A stretch of DNA of 64,000 bases, taken from positions 124,001 through 188,000 of the forward strand of contig NZ_JAINDZ010000003.1 of NCBI RefSeq assembly GCF_019802345.1. Reading direction: 5' to 3'. This document shows positions 1 through 7,768 of the stretch, piece after piece; position 1 is the first letter of the stretch, and every line of letters begins with the position of its first letter. The notes under the pieces were generated by a model. The model saw nothing but the letters and a program-made list of their open reading frames with translations, had not been told where the DNA came from and did no database searches. A program made the translations under genes and the position numbers. Source of the DNA: Methylosinus sp. Sm6 (GTDB lineage: Bacteria > Pseudomonadota > Alphaproteobacteria > Rhizobiales > Beijerinckiaceae).

Positions 1-102
1 CGGCAGCAGAGGCAGGCGGCGCGACGGCAGATCGGCCGCGATGGCCGAGCCGGCGGTCAGGGCCGCGATGAATGCGGCCGTGGCGAGAACGGATGTTTTC
101 AT
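1..102 (-). CDS. Outer-membrane beta-barrel protein, N-terminal part only
   Basis: Only the first 34 codons lie in the window and the gene runs off its left edge. The visible part is a signal peptide (MKTSVLATAAFIAALTAGSA and on) with a likely cut before AADLPS, followed by a proline-rich stretch. The same A-A-D-L-P-S start of the mature protein occurs in the neighbouring complete gene at 393-1226, so this is probably a second member of the alphaproteobacterial Omp25/RopB-like barrel family. The family call rests on this short N-terminus and is inference. A terminator at 316-343 separates the two genes, so they are likely transcribed independently. Confidence 0.6.
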   Translation of the reverse strand, partial: MKTSVLATAAFIAALTAGSAIAADLPSRRLPLLP

Positions 103-315
103 GGGATTGCCCTTTCGACGAGATTCGACACGCGCGCCAGCCGCATGCTGCGGCGCGCGCGAGCATCGATTCGTTACGCGGAATCGAGAAAAACGCCGCC
201 GACTCGAGACAATTCACGCAGCGTTCACAGGGCAGATTTTTACAATATCACGGTAAAGCCGACGTTAATCCACGACGATGGCTCGACCTGCCGTCGAGGA
301 ATTCATATCGAATCG

Positions 316-343
316 AAAAAGCCCGGCCGTCCGGCCGGGCTTT
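316..343 (-). terminator. Rho-independent terminator of the beta-barrel gene
   Basis: On the minus strand an 11-bp perfect stem AAAGCCCGGCC / GGCCGGGCTTT encloses a 4-base loop and ends in a run of five T. It lies 50 bases past the stop codon of the gene at 393-1226, the expected place for an intrinsic terminator. Confidence 0.85.
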
Positions 344-392
344 ATGCTGCAACGGAGACAGAGACTTCTCGATCGATCCGCTGAATGGCCGA

Positions 393-1226
393 TCAATATT
401 TGGCGACGACCGGAGCCGCCGGCGGCGAGAACAGGTTGAAGTGATAGTTCACGCCGGCGCGCACGACATGGCCTTTGAACTGGCTGGAGACCGTCGTGAA
501 GCCGACCTGGCCGCCCTGGAAGGTGAGCGGGCTCGACGCGCTCGTCCGGCCGAGATCGTAATAGAGATACTCGACCTTCGCGCTCCACTGCGGCAGGAAC
601 AGCCATTCGACGCCGCCGCCTGCGGTCCAACCCACGCGCGTATCGGAGAAGCTGACGCTCGACGAGCCGACCGCGCCGCCCGGCGCGGACTGGGAGACAG
701 TCGCGCTCAGATTGGTCTGGCCATAGGCGAGGCCGCCCGTGCCATAGACGAGCAGCGTCGGCGTCACGAGATAGCCGAGCCGGCCGCGCACCGTGCCCAG
801 ATAGTCGAGCTGCTTCGAAGCGGAGATGGTCGAGGTGACCGGAGTCAAGAAATTGGTGCGGGTCGCGGTGTTGCCGCTGCTGCCGATGCCCTGGATATCG
901 GCCTCGACGCCCACGACGAAGGTCTGGCCGAACTGATAATTATAGCCGATCTGGCCGCCACCGATGAAGCCATCGCTGGAGGGCGATGCGACGCCGCTGC
1001 CGCTGACGCCGACGGCCCAGATGCTGGCGGGAGAGTTGACGAGGACATTGCCTCTCTCGTCCCAGGTGTAGCCCGCATTCAGGCCGACGTAGAAGCCGGT
1101 CCACAGCGGCGGCGGAGGAGGAGGCGGCAGCAGGGGCGCGGCCTTTTTCGAAGGAAGATCGGCGGCGAGCGCGGATCCGGCCGAAACGGCGAGCGCGAGC
1201 GTTGCAGCAGCCAGGGAAAATCTCAT
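393..1226 (-). CDS. Outer-membrane beta-barrel porin family protein
   Basis: A 277-residue exported protein. The ATG at 1226 is chosen because it begins a clean signal peptide (MRFSLAAATLALAVSAGSALA, cut before ADLPSKK); the open frame further upstream is GC-rich read-through. The mature N-terminus has a run of eight prolines, then W-T-G-F-Y-V-G-L-N-A-G-Y, the typical first strand of Omp25/RopB-like barrels in alphaproteobacteria. Alternating aromatic/polar strands follow, with conserved blocks such as GGGQIGYNYQ and KVEYLYYDLG, and the chain ends in a tyrosine, usual for barrel insertion signals. Role: probably structural or small-solute porin in the outer membrane; substrate unknown. Confidence 0.88.
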   Translation of the reverse strand: MRFSLAAATLALAVSAGSALAADLPSKKAAPLLPPPPPPPLWTGFYVGLNAGYTWDERGNVLVNSPASIWAVGVSGSGVASPSSDGFIGGGQIGYNYQFGQTFVVGVEADIQGIGSSGNTATRTNFLTPVTSTISASKQLDYLGTVRGRLGYLVTPTLLVYGTGGLAYGQTNLSATVSQSAPGGAVGSSSVSFSDTRVGWTAGGGVEWLFLPQWSAKVEYLYYDLGRTSASSPLTFQGGQVGFTTVSSQFKGHVVRAGVNYHFNLFSPPAAPVVAKY

Positions 1227-1479
1227 GACAAGGCCCTCATCGATTCTATATCTGGTTTTCGATCCGCCGCGGCCGAAACCCACCGGGCTTGAAAAGCATC
1301 CAGCCTGTTGCCGGCCCTTTCGAAGAGAGCCGGCGGCTTCGCGTCGAGACGTACGGACAAATACGAGCAGCGTCAACAGAGGCGCGCGATCGAAACGCTC
1401 GTCTCGGCTTTTTGTGGGGCGCTGTGTCAAATCGGCAACAGTCGTGGAATCAGGCGCGGGCGAAGCGGCGCGGGGCGCG

Positions 1480-2241
1480 TCAACCGGCGGCGCCGGCCGG
1501 CGCCCAACCCGAAAGCATCGCCGGATCGACACGGTAGACCGTCCGCAGCCGCTCGGAGGTGAGCGCCTCGTCGGGCGGGCCGTCGGCGACGATCCGTCCC
1601 TGGTCGAGCAGCACGACTCGATCGCAGAAGCGCTGCGCGAGACCGAGATCGTGGGTGATGGCGAGGACGAGGCGACCCGTTCGCGCGATGCGTCTCAGCG
1701 CCTGCATGATCTCGACGGCGTGGCAGGGATCGAGCGAGGCCGTCGGCTCGTCGGCCAGCAGCACGGCCGCCTCGACCGCGAGGGCCCGCGCCAGCAGCGC
1801 CCGCGCCCGCTCGCCGCCCGAGAGGCTCGTCGCGGCGCGCTCGGCGAGATGGGCGACGTCCACGGCAGCCATCGCAGCCTCGACCGCGGCCCGATCCGCC
1901 GCGCCGACCCGGCCGAGCGGCCCGAGGCGCGGCAGCCGCCCGATCTCGACGAGTCGACGAACGCTGAGCGGCCAGTGCAAGGTCTGGCCCTGCGGCAGAT
2001 AGGCGAAGCTCGTCGCCCGTTCGCGCACGCTCATGCGGGCGAGCGGCCGGCCGTTCCAGGCGACCGTTCCCGAGCGGGCGGGAGCCAGCCGGCAAATGGC
2101 GCGCAGAAAGGTCGATTTGCCTGCGCCATTCGGTCCGAGCAGTCCGACCAGCGCGCCCGGCCCCGCCTCGAGATCGACGCCGCGCAGAACCGGCGTTCCG
2201 CCGAGGTCGACGCAAAGGCCGCGGATGCTCAGGCCGCTCAA
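1480..2241 (-). CDS. ABC transporter ATP-binding protein, FecE/HmuV/BtuD class
   Basis: A 253-residue ATPase. Walker A GPNGAGKST is at residues 36-44, the Q-loop glutamine at about 84, the signature LSGGE at 140-144 and Walker B VLLADEP at about 160. The start is taken as the TTG at 2241, which overlaps the stop codon of the upstream permease gene in a TTGA arrangement, giving translational coupling; the larger open frame reaching 3612 runs through the permease gene and is not real. With the FecCD-type permease at 2238-3254 it would power import of an iron-siderophore, heme or cobalamin. No substrate-binding protein or TonB receptor is visible in the window, so the substrate cannot be assigned. 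Confidence 0.88.
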   Translation of the reverse strand: MSGLSIRGLCVDLGGTPVLRGVDLEAGPGALVGLLGPNGAGKSTFLRAICRLAPARSGTVAWNGRPLARMSVRERATSFAYLPQGQTLHWPLSVRRLVEIGRLPRLGPLGRVGAADRAAVEAAMAAVDVAHLAERAATSLSGGERARALLARALAVEAAVLLADEPTASLDPCHAVEIMQALRRIARTGRLVLAITHDLGLAQRFCDRVVLLDQGRIVADGPPDEALTSERLRTVYRVDPAMLSGWAPAGAAG

Positions 2242-3254
2242 CGGCTCGGCTCCTCGGCCCGGGGCCGCAGCAGGAGGACGATGAAGACCGGCGCCCCGAT
2301 CAGGGCGGTCACGACCCCGAGACGAAGCTCGGACGCGGTCGGAACCAGCCGGACGGCCACATCGGCGAGGCCGAGCAGCAGGGCGCCGGTCGAGGCTGAC
2401 GGCAGCAGGCACTGGCTCGGCCTCTGATCGGTGAAGGGACGCGCCAGATAAGGGGCGACGAGGCCGACAAAACCGATCGAGCCGGCGACGGCGACGGCGG
2501 CGCCCACGCCGATGGCGACGCCCGCCGCGATCGCCGTCCCCACCCGGTCGAGGTCGAAGCCGAGGCTGCGCGCGGCGTCCTCGCCGAGAGCGAGGCCGTC
2601 CAGGGCGCGAGCCTGCAAAAGGATCAGAGCGGCTCCGGCGGCAATCAAGGGGGCCGCCAGCAAGACGTGCCGGACCGACCGGTCGCTCAGCGAGCCCAGC
2701 AGCCAAAACGCGATCTCCGACACGGCGAAGGGATTGGGCGCGAGATTGAGCGCCAAGGAGACGCCGGCGCCGGCGAGCGCCGACATGGCGACGCCGGCGA
2801 GAATGAGGGTCGACGGCCCCTCCCCTCGACGCGCGAGAGGCAGCAGCGCGAGCAGCCCGACGAGAGCGCCCGCCACCGCCATCAGCGGCAGGGCCAGCGG
2901 CGCGGCGGCGGCGACCCCGAAATACAGCGCGATCACCGCGCCGAGCGAAGCCGAGCTGGACGTGCCGATCACGGCCGGATCGGCGAGCGGATTGCGCAGC
3001 AGCCCCTGCAGCGCGGCGCCGGACAATCCCAACATCGCCCCGATCAGCAAAGCGAGCGCGGCGCGCGGGGCGCGGATCTGCCAGACGATGTCCGAAACGA
3101 TCGGGTCGGCGTCGCCGAGGACCGCGGCGGCGACCTCCCCGGGCGACAGAGGCGCCGGACCGACGAGCAGAGAAAGCGCGCCGACGGCGACAGCGAGCGC
3201 GGCCACGGATAGTGCGAGCGCCGGCGCCCGCACGCCGCATGGGACAGCTGTCAA
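2238..3254 (-). CDS. FecCD-family ABC transporter permease
   Basis: A 338-residue, strongly hydrophobic inner-membrane protein with about nine or ten membrane spans. It carries blocks typical of the FecCD/BtuC family: R-A-P-R-A-A-L-A-L-L-I-G-A near residue 61, then LSGAALQGLLRNPLADPAVIGTSS, and near the C-terminus SIGFVGLVAPYLAR. These precede the loop that docks on the ATPase. The start is uncertain: a TTG at 3254 is possible, and an in-frame GTG a few codons later (before R-A-P-A-L-A-L) would also leave the first helix intact. It forms a two-gene operon with the ATPase at 1480-2241. The substrate could be ferric siderophore, heme or vitamin B12. Confidence 0.88.
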   Translation of the reverse strand: MTAVPCGVRAPALALSVAALAVAVGALSLLVGPAPLSPGEVAAAVLGDADPIVSDIVWQIRAPRAALALLIGAMLGLSGAALQGLLRNPLADPAVIGTSSSASLGAVIALYFGVAAAAPLALPLMAVAGALVGLLALLPLARRGEGPSTLILAGVAMSALAGAGVSLALNLAPNPFAVSEIAFWLLGSLSDRSVRHVLLAAPLIAAGAALILLQARALDGLALGEDAARSLGFDLDRVGTAIAAGVAIGVGAAVAVAGSIGFVGLVAPYLARPFTDQRPSQCLLPSASTGALLLGLADVAVRLVPTASELRLGVVTALIGAPVFIVLLLRPRAEEPSR

Positions 3255-3586
3255 CGAAAAACCTCGGGCTTCGATCGCGCGGGCCGGGCGCGGCGATCCG
3301 GATCAGCGGCGCGCATGCCCACAATGCGGCCGCCGCGGCGAGACCATTGTCACGGCGCGCGGATAAGGCAAGCGGTTTCGCCCCCGCGACGCCCGCCCTG
3401 CCCCGTCCCGCGCGCCATCGCCCGCCGCCCCCCGTGACTTTCACGCGGCGAAATGCCAATAGTCTGCCCGCCGGCGACGCCGGAGCCCCGGGCGACCGCT
3501 CGGGCTTCCATGAAGCCGCAGGATGGTCCTCGGAAGGCCGGCGCCCGCCGATTCCATGACCCTGCCGAGCGACGGAGCCTCTTTCC
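3255..3586. other. Intergenic region between divergent permease and psd genes
   Basis: This 332-base stretch must hold both divergent promoters. I looked for a cobalamin riboswitch on the minus strand because of the FecCD permease and found no recognisable B12 box. No convincing gene or terminator was seen. It is very GC-rich, so short open frames here are probably spurious. Confidence 0.5.
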
Positions 3587-4285
3587 ATGTCGATCTTCGA
3601 ATCGGTCCGCAAATCGCTCGTGCCGGTGCATCCCGAAGGCTATATTTTCATCGCCGCCTTCGCCATCGCCGCTCTCCTGCTGCATTGGATTTCCTCGACG
3701 CTGGGCTGGATCGGCTTCATCGCCACCGGCTGGTGCGTCTATTTCTTCCGCGATCCGCAGCGCCTGACGCCTCTGCGCGAAGGGCTGGTGGTGGCGCCGG
3801 CCGACGGAATCGTCTGCTCCATCGGCTTCTTCCTGCCGCCGCCCGAGCTCGGCCTCGGCGCCGAGCCGCTGCAGCGCGTCTCCATCTTCATGAGCGTCTT
3901 CGACGTGCATGTGAATCGCGCGCCGATCACCGGCCGCGTCGTCAAGATCGCCTATAAGCCCGGCATCTTCCTCAACGCCGATCTCGACAAGGCGAGCGAG
4001 GACAATGAGCGCAACGGCATCATCATCGAGGCGCCCTCGGGGCGCTATGGCGTCGTGCAGATCGCCGGCCTCGTCGCGCGGCGCATCGTCTGCTTCGTGC
4101 AGGAGGGCGAGCCGATCGGCGTCGGCGATCGCTTCGGCCTCATCCGCTTCGGCTCGCGCGTCGATGTCTACATGCCGACCAATGTGAAGCCGCGCGTCGC
4201 CGTCGGCTCGCGCGCCATCGCCGGCGAGACCATTCTCGCCGATGTGACCTCCACCGCCGCGCCGCTGAGCTTCAAGGCCGGCTGA
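3587..4285 (+). CDS. psd: Phosphatidylserine decarboxylase proenzyme
   Basis: Decarboxylates phosphatidylserine to phosphatidylethanolamine at the inner membrane. The 232-residue length fits the short bacterial form. An N-terminal membrane anchor lies at about residues 20-50. The family blocks YFFRDPQR (about 57), PADGIV and [11 protein letters not shown] (about 100) are present. The self-cleavage site is at F188-G189-S190 within R-F-G-S-R-V-D-V-Y; the serine would become the pyruvoyl cofactor and split the chain into beta and alpha subunits. It is followed after 26 bases by pssA, which supplies its substrate. Confidence 0.96.
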   Translation: MSIFESVRKSLVPVHPEGYIFIAAFAIAALLLHWISSTLGWIGFIATGWCVYFFRDPQRLTPLREGLVVAPADGIVCSIGFFLPPPELGLGAEPLQRVSIFMSVFDVHVNRAPITGRVVKIAYKPGIFLNADLDKASEDNERNGIIIEAPSGRYGVVQIAGLVARRIVCFVQEGEPIGVGDRFGLIRFGSRVDVYMPTNVKPRVAVGSRAIAGETILADVTSTAAPLSFKAG

Positions 4286-4311
4286 CGCACCGCCCCGCGG
4301 GGGAATCGCTG

Positions 4312-5142
4312 ATGAACGCCTCTTTCGACGACCGCCCCGATCCGCAGGGCGAGCTGACGCCTTCCGAGCGGCGGCGCCTGCGCTTCCGCGCCATTCCGCT
4401 GCGCGTGGTGCTGCCCAATCTCGTCACGCTGCTGGCGCTGTCGATGGGCCTCACCGCCATTCGCTATGCGACAGAGGGCAAGTTCGACACCGCGGTGACC
4501 GCGGTCATCGCCGCCGCCGTGCTCGATGGGCTCGACGGCCGCCTCGCGCGCGCGCTGAAGGGAACGTCACGCTTCGGCGCGGAGCTCGATTCGCTCGCCG
4601 ATTTCGTCGATTTCGGCGTTGCGCCGGCGCTGCTCCTGTGGCTGTGGTCGCTGCACGAGATCAAGGGGCTCGGCTGGTTCGCGGCGCTCGTCTTCGCCAT
4701 CGCCTGCGCGCTGCGCCTCGCCCGCTTCAACGTCACCGTGGACCAGCCGGGCCGTCCCGCCTGGCACTCGGATTTCTTCGTCGGCATGCCGGCGCCGGCC
4801 GGCGCCATCACCGTGCTGCTGCCGCTCTATCTCAATCTCTCGGTCGCCGAGCTGCCGGGCTCGAAGCCCTTCGTCGCCTTCTACATCGTCTATGTGCTCG
4901 CCATCGCCTTTCTGATGGCGAGCCGCATTCCGCATCTTTCGGGCAAGCGCATCGGCCGCATTCCGCGCGACTCGGTGATCCTGGTCTTGTTCGGCGTCGG
5001 CGTCTCGGCGCTGCTGCTCGCCATCTATCCGATGGAGACCCTGATCCTCGCCAGCCTCGCCTATCTCGCGGCCATTCCCTATGGCGTGAGGCGCTACAAC
5101 GCCCTCGCCCGCGAGGAGGCCGAGAAGGCGCAGCCGGCCTGA
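4312..5142 (+). CDS. pssA: CDP-diacylglycerol-serine O-phosphatidyltransferase
   Basis: Makes phosphatidylserine from CDP-diacylglycerol and serine, the step before Psd. The 276-residue membrane protein carries the CDP-alcohol phosphatidyltransferase signature DG-x2-AR-x8-G-x3-D-x3-D, seen as D-G-R-L-A-R ending in G-A-E-L-D-S-L-A-D at about residues 75-97. Seven or eight hydrophobic helices follow. The short charged N-terminus (NASFDDRPDPQGELTPSERRR) is cytoplasmic. Psd and PssA form a two-gene operon, the usual alphaproteobacterial arrangement. The stop codon is 4 bases from the end of the convergent EamA gene. Confidence 0.96.
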   Translation: MNASFDDRPDPQGELTPSERRRLRFRAIPLRVVLPNLVTLLALSMGLTAIRYATEGKFDTAVTAVIAAAVLDGLDGRLARALKGTSRFGAELDSLADFVDFGVAPALLLWLWSLHEIKGLGWFAALVFAIACALRLARFNVTVDQPGRPAWHSDFFVGMPAPAGAITVLLPLYLNLSVAELPGSKPFVAFYIVYVLAIAFLMASRIPHLSGKRIGRIPRDSVILVLFGVGVSALLLAIYPMETLILASLAYLAAIPYGVRRYNALAREEAEKAQPA

Positions 5143-5146
5143 GCGA

Positions 5147-6010
5147 TCATCTCGCGAAGCCTTTCGCGCCGGCGACGGCGGCCACGACGCCGAGCGTGAC
5201 CAGCAGCATGGAGAGCTCCACCCGCTCGCCGAGCAGCAGCGCGGCGAGTCCGAGACCGAGCAGCGGCTGCAGCAATTGCAGCTGCCCGACCGCGGCGATG
5301 CCGCCGAGCGCCAGCCCCCGATACCAGAACACGAAGCCGATCAGCATGCTGAACAGCGAGACATAGACGAGCGCGAGCCAGGAGCTTGTCGGCGCGAGGC
5401 TCCAAGCCTGTTGTGAGTCGGCGACGGTCCAGGCGAGCATCGCCGGAAAGGACAGAGCAAGAGCCCAGCAGATCACCCGCCAGCCGCCGAGCCGGCGCGA
5501 CAGCAGTCCGCCTTCCGCATAGCCGAAGCCCGCGACCAGGATCGCGCCGAGCATCAGCAGATCGCCGGTCGATATCGCGCCGCCGCCCTGCGTCCAGGCG
5601 AAACCGACCACGAGGCCGGCGCCGGCGAGGGCGCAGGCCCAAAAGCCGAGGCGCGGCCGCTCGCCGCCGCGCAGCACGCCGAAGGCCGCGGTGGTCAGGG
5701 GCAGCAGCCCGACGAAGACCAGCGAATGCGCCGAGGTCATCTGCGTCAGCGCCAGCGAGCTGAGCAGCGGAAAGCCGACCACGACCCCGAGCGCCACGCC
5801 GACGAGCGAGACCAGCTCGGGCCGGGTCGGGCGATTGTCGCGGAAGAGGGCCAGCATGCAGATGGCGAGCAGGCCCGCGACCGAGGCCCGCGACGCGGTG
5901 ACGAACATGGGATCGAAGCCCGCCACCGCGACGCGCGTCGCCGGCAGCGAGCCGCTGAAGATCAAAATGCCGATGGCCCCGTTCAGCCAGCCTTCCGTCG
6001 TCCTGTCCAT
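5147..6010 (-). CDS. EamA/DMT-family metabolite transporter
   Basis: A 287-residue inner-membrane protein with about ten hydrophobic helices in two similar halves, each matching the EamA repeat: L-P-A-T-R-V-A-V-A-G in the first half and LGLGLAALLLGERVELSMLL in the second. The family exports amino acids, nucleosides or other small metabolites; the substrate is not readable from sequence. It is divergent from the MocR-type regulator gene at 6312. MocR proteins often control an adjacent divergent transporter, so this gene is a likely target through the operator at 6269-6294 (inference). Confidence 0.9.
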   Translation of the reverse strand: MDRTTEGWLNGAIGILIFSGSLPATRVAVAGFDPMFVTASRASVAGLLAICMLALFRDNRPTRPELVSLVGVALGVVVGFPLLSSLALTQMTSAHSLVFVGLLPLTTAAFGVLRGGERPRLGFWACALAGAGLVVGFAWTQGGGAISTGDLLMLGAILVAGFGYAEGGLLSRRLGGWRVICWALALSFPAMLAWTVADSQQAWSLAPTSSWLALVYVSLFSMLIGFVFWYRGLALGGIAAVGQLQLLQPLLGLGLAALLLGERVELSMLLVTLGVVAAVAGAKGFAR

Positions 6011-6064
6011 GCGCGATATCCTTTTTCTTCGAGGCAGGGCGATCGGTCGAAGGATTTATCTCCC

Positions 6065-6185
6065 CCCTCGTCCTGAGGAGCCCGCGAAGCGGGCGTCTCG
6101 AAGGACGGCAATCGGGAGAAGCCTTTGATTTCGGCTCGCGGCCGTCCTTCGAGACGCCGCTTGCAGCGGCTCCTCAGGACGAGGG
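6065..6185. repeat. Family A palindromic repeat (copy 1)
   Basis: Two imperfect inverted arms of about 45 bases: the left begins CCCTCGTCCTGAGGAGCCCG and ends near 6109, the right runs from 6141 to 6185 and ends in CAGGACGAGGG. They could fold into a long hairpin. Each arm also has its own small palindrome (CCCGCGAAGCGGG; CCGCTTGCAGCGG). A second copy of the same design is at 47325-47447. It lies between divergent genes, upstream of the MocR promoter. Confidence 0.9.
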
Positions 6186-6268
6186 TCCGGGATTTTATCC
6201 TTCACGCGATCGCCCTGCTTCGAGGCGGAGGATCGGACGAAGACGCTTGCTCGGCCAGATACAGACGA

Positions 6269-6294
6269 ATACAGTTTTCGAGAACTGTTATGAT
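6269..6294 (+). promoter_or_regulatory. Probable MocR operator overlapping a -10 box
   Basis: Inverted repeat ATACAGTT-TTCGAG-AACTGTTAT at 6269-6291, with an extra direct copy of ATACAG exactly 10 bases upstream at 6259-6264. A TATGAT hexamer at 6289-6294 overlaps the right arm. Direct plus inverted half-sites one helical turn apart are typical of MocR regulators. The site lies 18 bases before the regulator's start, in the divergent region shared with the EamA gene. Confidence 0.6.
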
Positions 6295-6311
6295 ACGAGA
6301 GGCGGTACGCC

Positions 6312-7727
6312 TTGACCGGATCTTCTCGCCCGCAAAAGAGGATCGAGCTGGTGATGACGACGATCCGAGAGCGGATCGCGGCGCGCCAGCTGACCCCAGG
6401 GGCGCGCCTCCCCTCGGTCCGGCGCGCCGCCGGCGCGATGGGCGTTTCCGTTTCGACCGTGGTCGAGGCCTATGAGCGTCTCGCCGCCGAGGGGACGATC
6501 CGGTCGCGTCCCGGCTCCGGCTTTTATGTCTCGGCGCCGCTCGCGCCGCTGGCGCTCGGCAAGCTCGGCCCGCGCCTCGACCGCGAGGTCGATCCGCTCT
6601 GGGTGTCGCGTCAGTCGCTGGAGGCCGGCGACGGCATGCTGCGCCCGGGCTGCGGCTGGCTGCCGGCCGATTGGGCGCCGGAAGCGGCGCTCCGACGAGC
6701 GCTGAAGGCGGCGGCCCGCGCCAGCGCCGCGTCGCTCGCCGATTATTCGGAGCCTCTCGGCCTCGCGCCGCTTCGCGGCCTCATCGCCCGCCGGCTCGGC
6801 GAGCGGGACATAGGCGCGACGCCCGACCAGATCCTGCTGACCGGCTCCGGCACGCAGGCGATCGATCTCGTCTGCCGCTTCCTGATCGAGCCCGGCGACA
6901 CGGTGCTGATCGACGATCCCTGCTACTTCAACTTTCGCGCTCTGCTGCAGGCGCATCGCGCCCATATGGTCGGCGCGCCGATGACGCCGAACGGTCCCGA
7001 TCTCGACATTTTCGCGAAGGTCCTCGCGGAGAAGCAGCCCCGCCTCTACGTCACCAATTCCGCCGTGCATAATCCCACCGGCGCCGCGCTATCCTCCGGC
7101 GCGGCCTATCGGCTGATGACTCTCGCGGAGCCCGCCGGCCTCGTCATCGTCGAGGACGACATCTTCGCCGATTTCGAGACGATTCCGACGCCGCGCCTCG
7201 CCGCACTGGACGGCCTGCGAAACGTCATTCAGATCGGCAGCTTTTCCAAGACGCTGTCGGCCGCCGCCCGCTGCGGCTATATCGCGGCGCGGCCCGACTG
7301 GATCGACCAGATCGCCGACATCGGCCTCGCCACGCAGTTCGGCGGTCCGCGCCTCTCGGCCGAGATCGTGCTGACGCTGCTGAAGGACGGCGGCTATCGC
7401 CGCCATCTGGAGGCGCTGCGCGTCCGGCTCGCGGACGCCATGACGACGACCATCCGCCGGCTCCGCACGCTCGGGATCGAGCCGTTCCTCGAACCCCGCT
7501 CGGGCATGTTCGTCTGGGCCCGCCTGCCGGACGGCGCCGACGCGTCGCGAATCGCCCGACGCTGCCTTGCCGAAGGAATCGTGCTCGCGCCCGGCAACGC
7601 CTTCAGCCTCGGCCAGACGGCGCATGATTATCTCCGCTTCAACGTCTCGCAATCCGATGATCCGCGCATCTATGAGGCGCTCGGACGCGCGCTCCGCGCG
7701 GAGACGCCGCGGATGCGGGCCGGCTGA
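6312..7727 (+). CDS. MocR-type PLP-dependent transcriptional regulator
   Basis: A 471-residue fusion of an N-terminal GntR winged helix (residues about 10-75, including S-V-R-R-A-A-G-A-M-G-V-S-V-S-T-V and G-S-G-F-Y-V at its end) with a fold-type I aminotransferase domain. The PLP lysine is K313 in G-S-F-S-K-T-L-S, with the usual downstream R-C-G-Y-I-A. Start: the TTG at 6312 keeps the first helix of the winged-helix domain complete; a GTG at 6351 has a good AGAGGA site but would cut that helix. It probably senses an amine or vitamin B6 species and controls itself and the divergent EamA transporter gene. Confidence 0.9.
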   Translation: MTGSSRPQKRIELVMTTIRERIAARQLTPGARLPSVRRAAGAMGVSVSTVVEAYERLAAEGTIRSRPGSGFYVSAPLAPLALGKLGPRLDREVDPLWVSRQSLEAGDGMLRPGCGWLPADWAPEAALRRALKAAARASAASLADYSEPLGLAPLRGLIARRLGERDIGATPDQILLTGSGTQAIDLVCRFLIEPGDTVLIDDPCYFNFRALLQAHRAHMVGAPMTPNGPDLDIFAKVLAEKQPRLYVTNSAVHNPTGAALSSGAAYRLMTLAEPAGLVIVEDDIFADFETIPTPRLAALDGLRNVIQIGSFSKTLSAAARCGYIAARPDWIDQIADIGLATQFGGPRLSAEIVLTLLKDGGYRRHLEALRVRLADAMTTTIRRLRTLGIEPFLEPRSGMFVWARLPDGADASRIARRCLAEGIVLAPGNAFSLGQTAHDYLRFNVSQSDDPRIYEALGRALRAETPRMRAG

Positions 7728-7768
7728 GCCGCCGTGAGACGGAGACGGCGCGCCGATCGCGCCGCGCC

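Noticed and set aside
72-1292. A 406-codon plus-strand frame
   Set aside because: Antisense to the beta-barrel gene, without ribosome site or recognisable fold.
3255-3586. Cobalamin riboswitch before the FecCD permease
   Set aside because: No B12 box or recognisable conserved core on either strand.
1480-3612. A single 710-codon frame covering ATPase and permease regions
   Set aside because: Only its last 253 codons are the ATPase; the rest is an alternative frame of the FecCD permease. The TTGA overlap gives the proper start.
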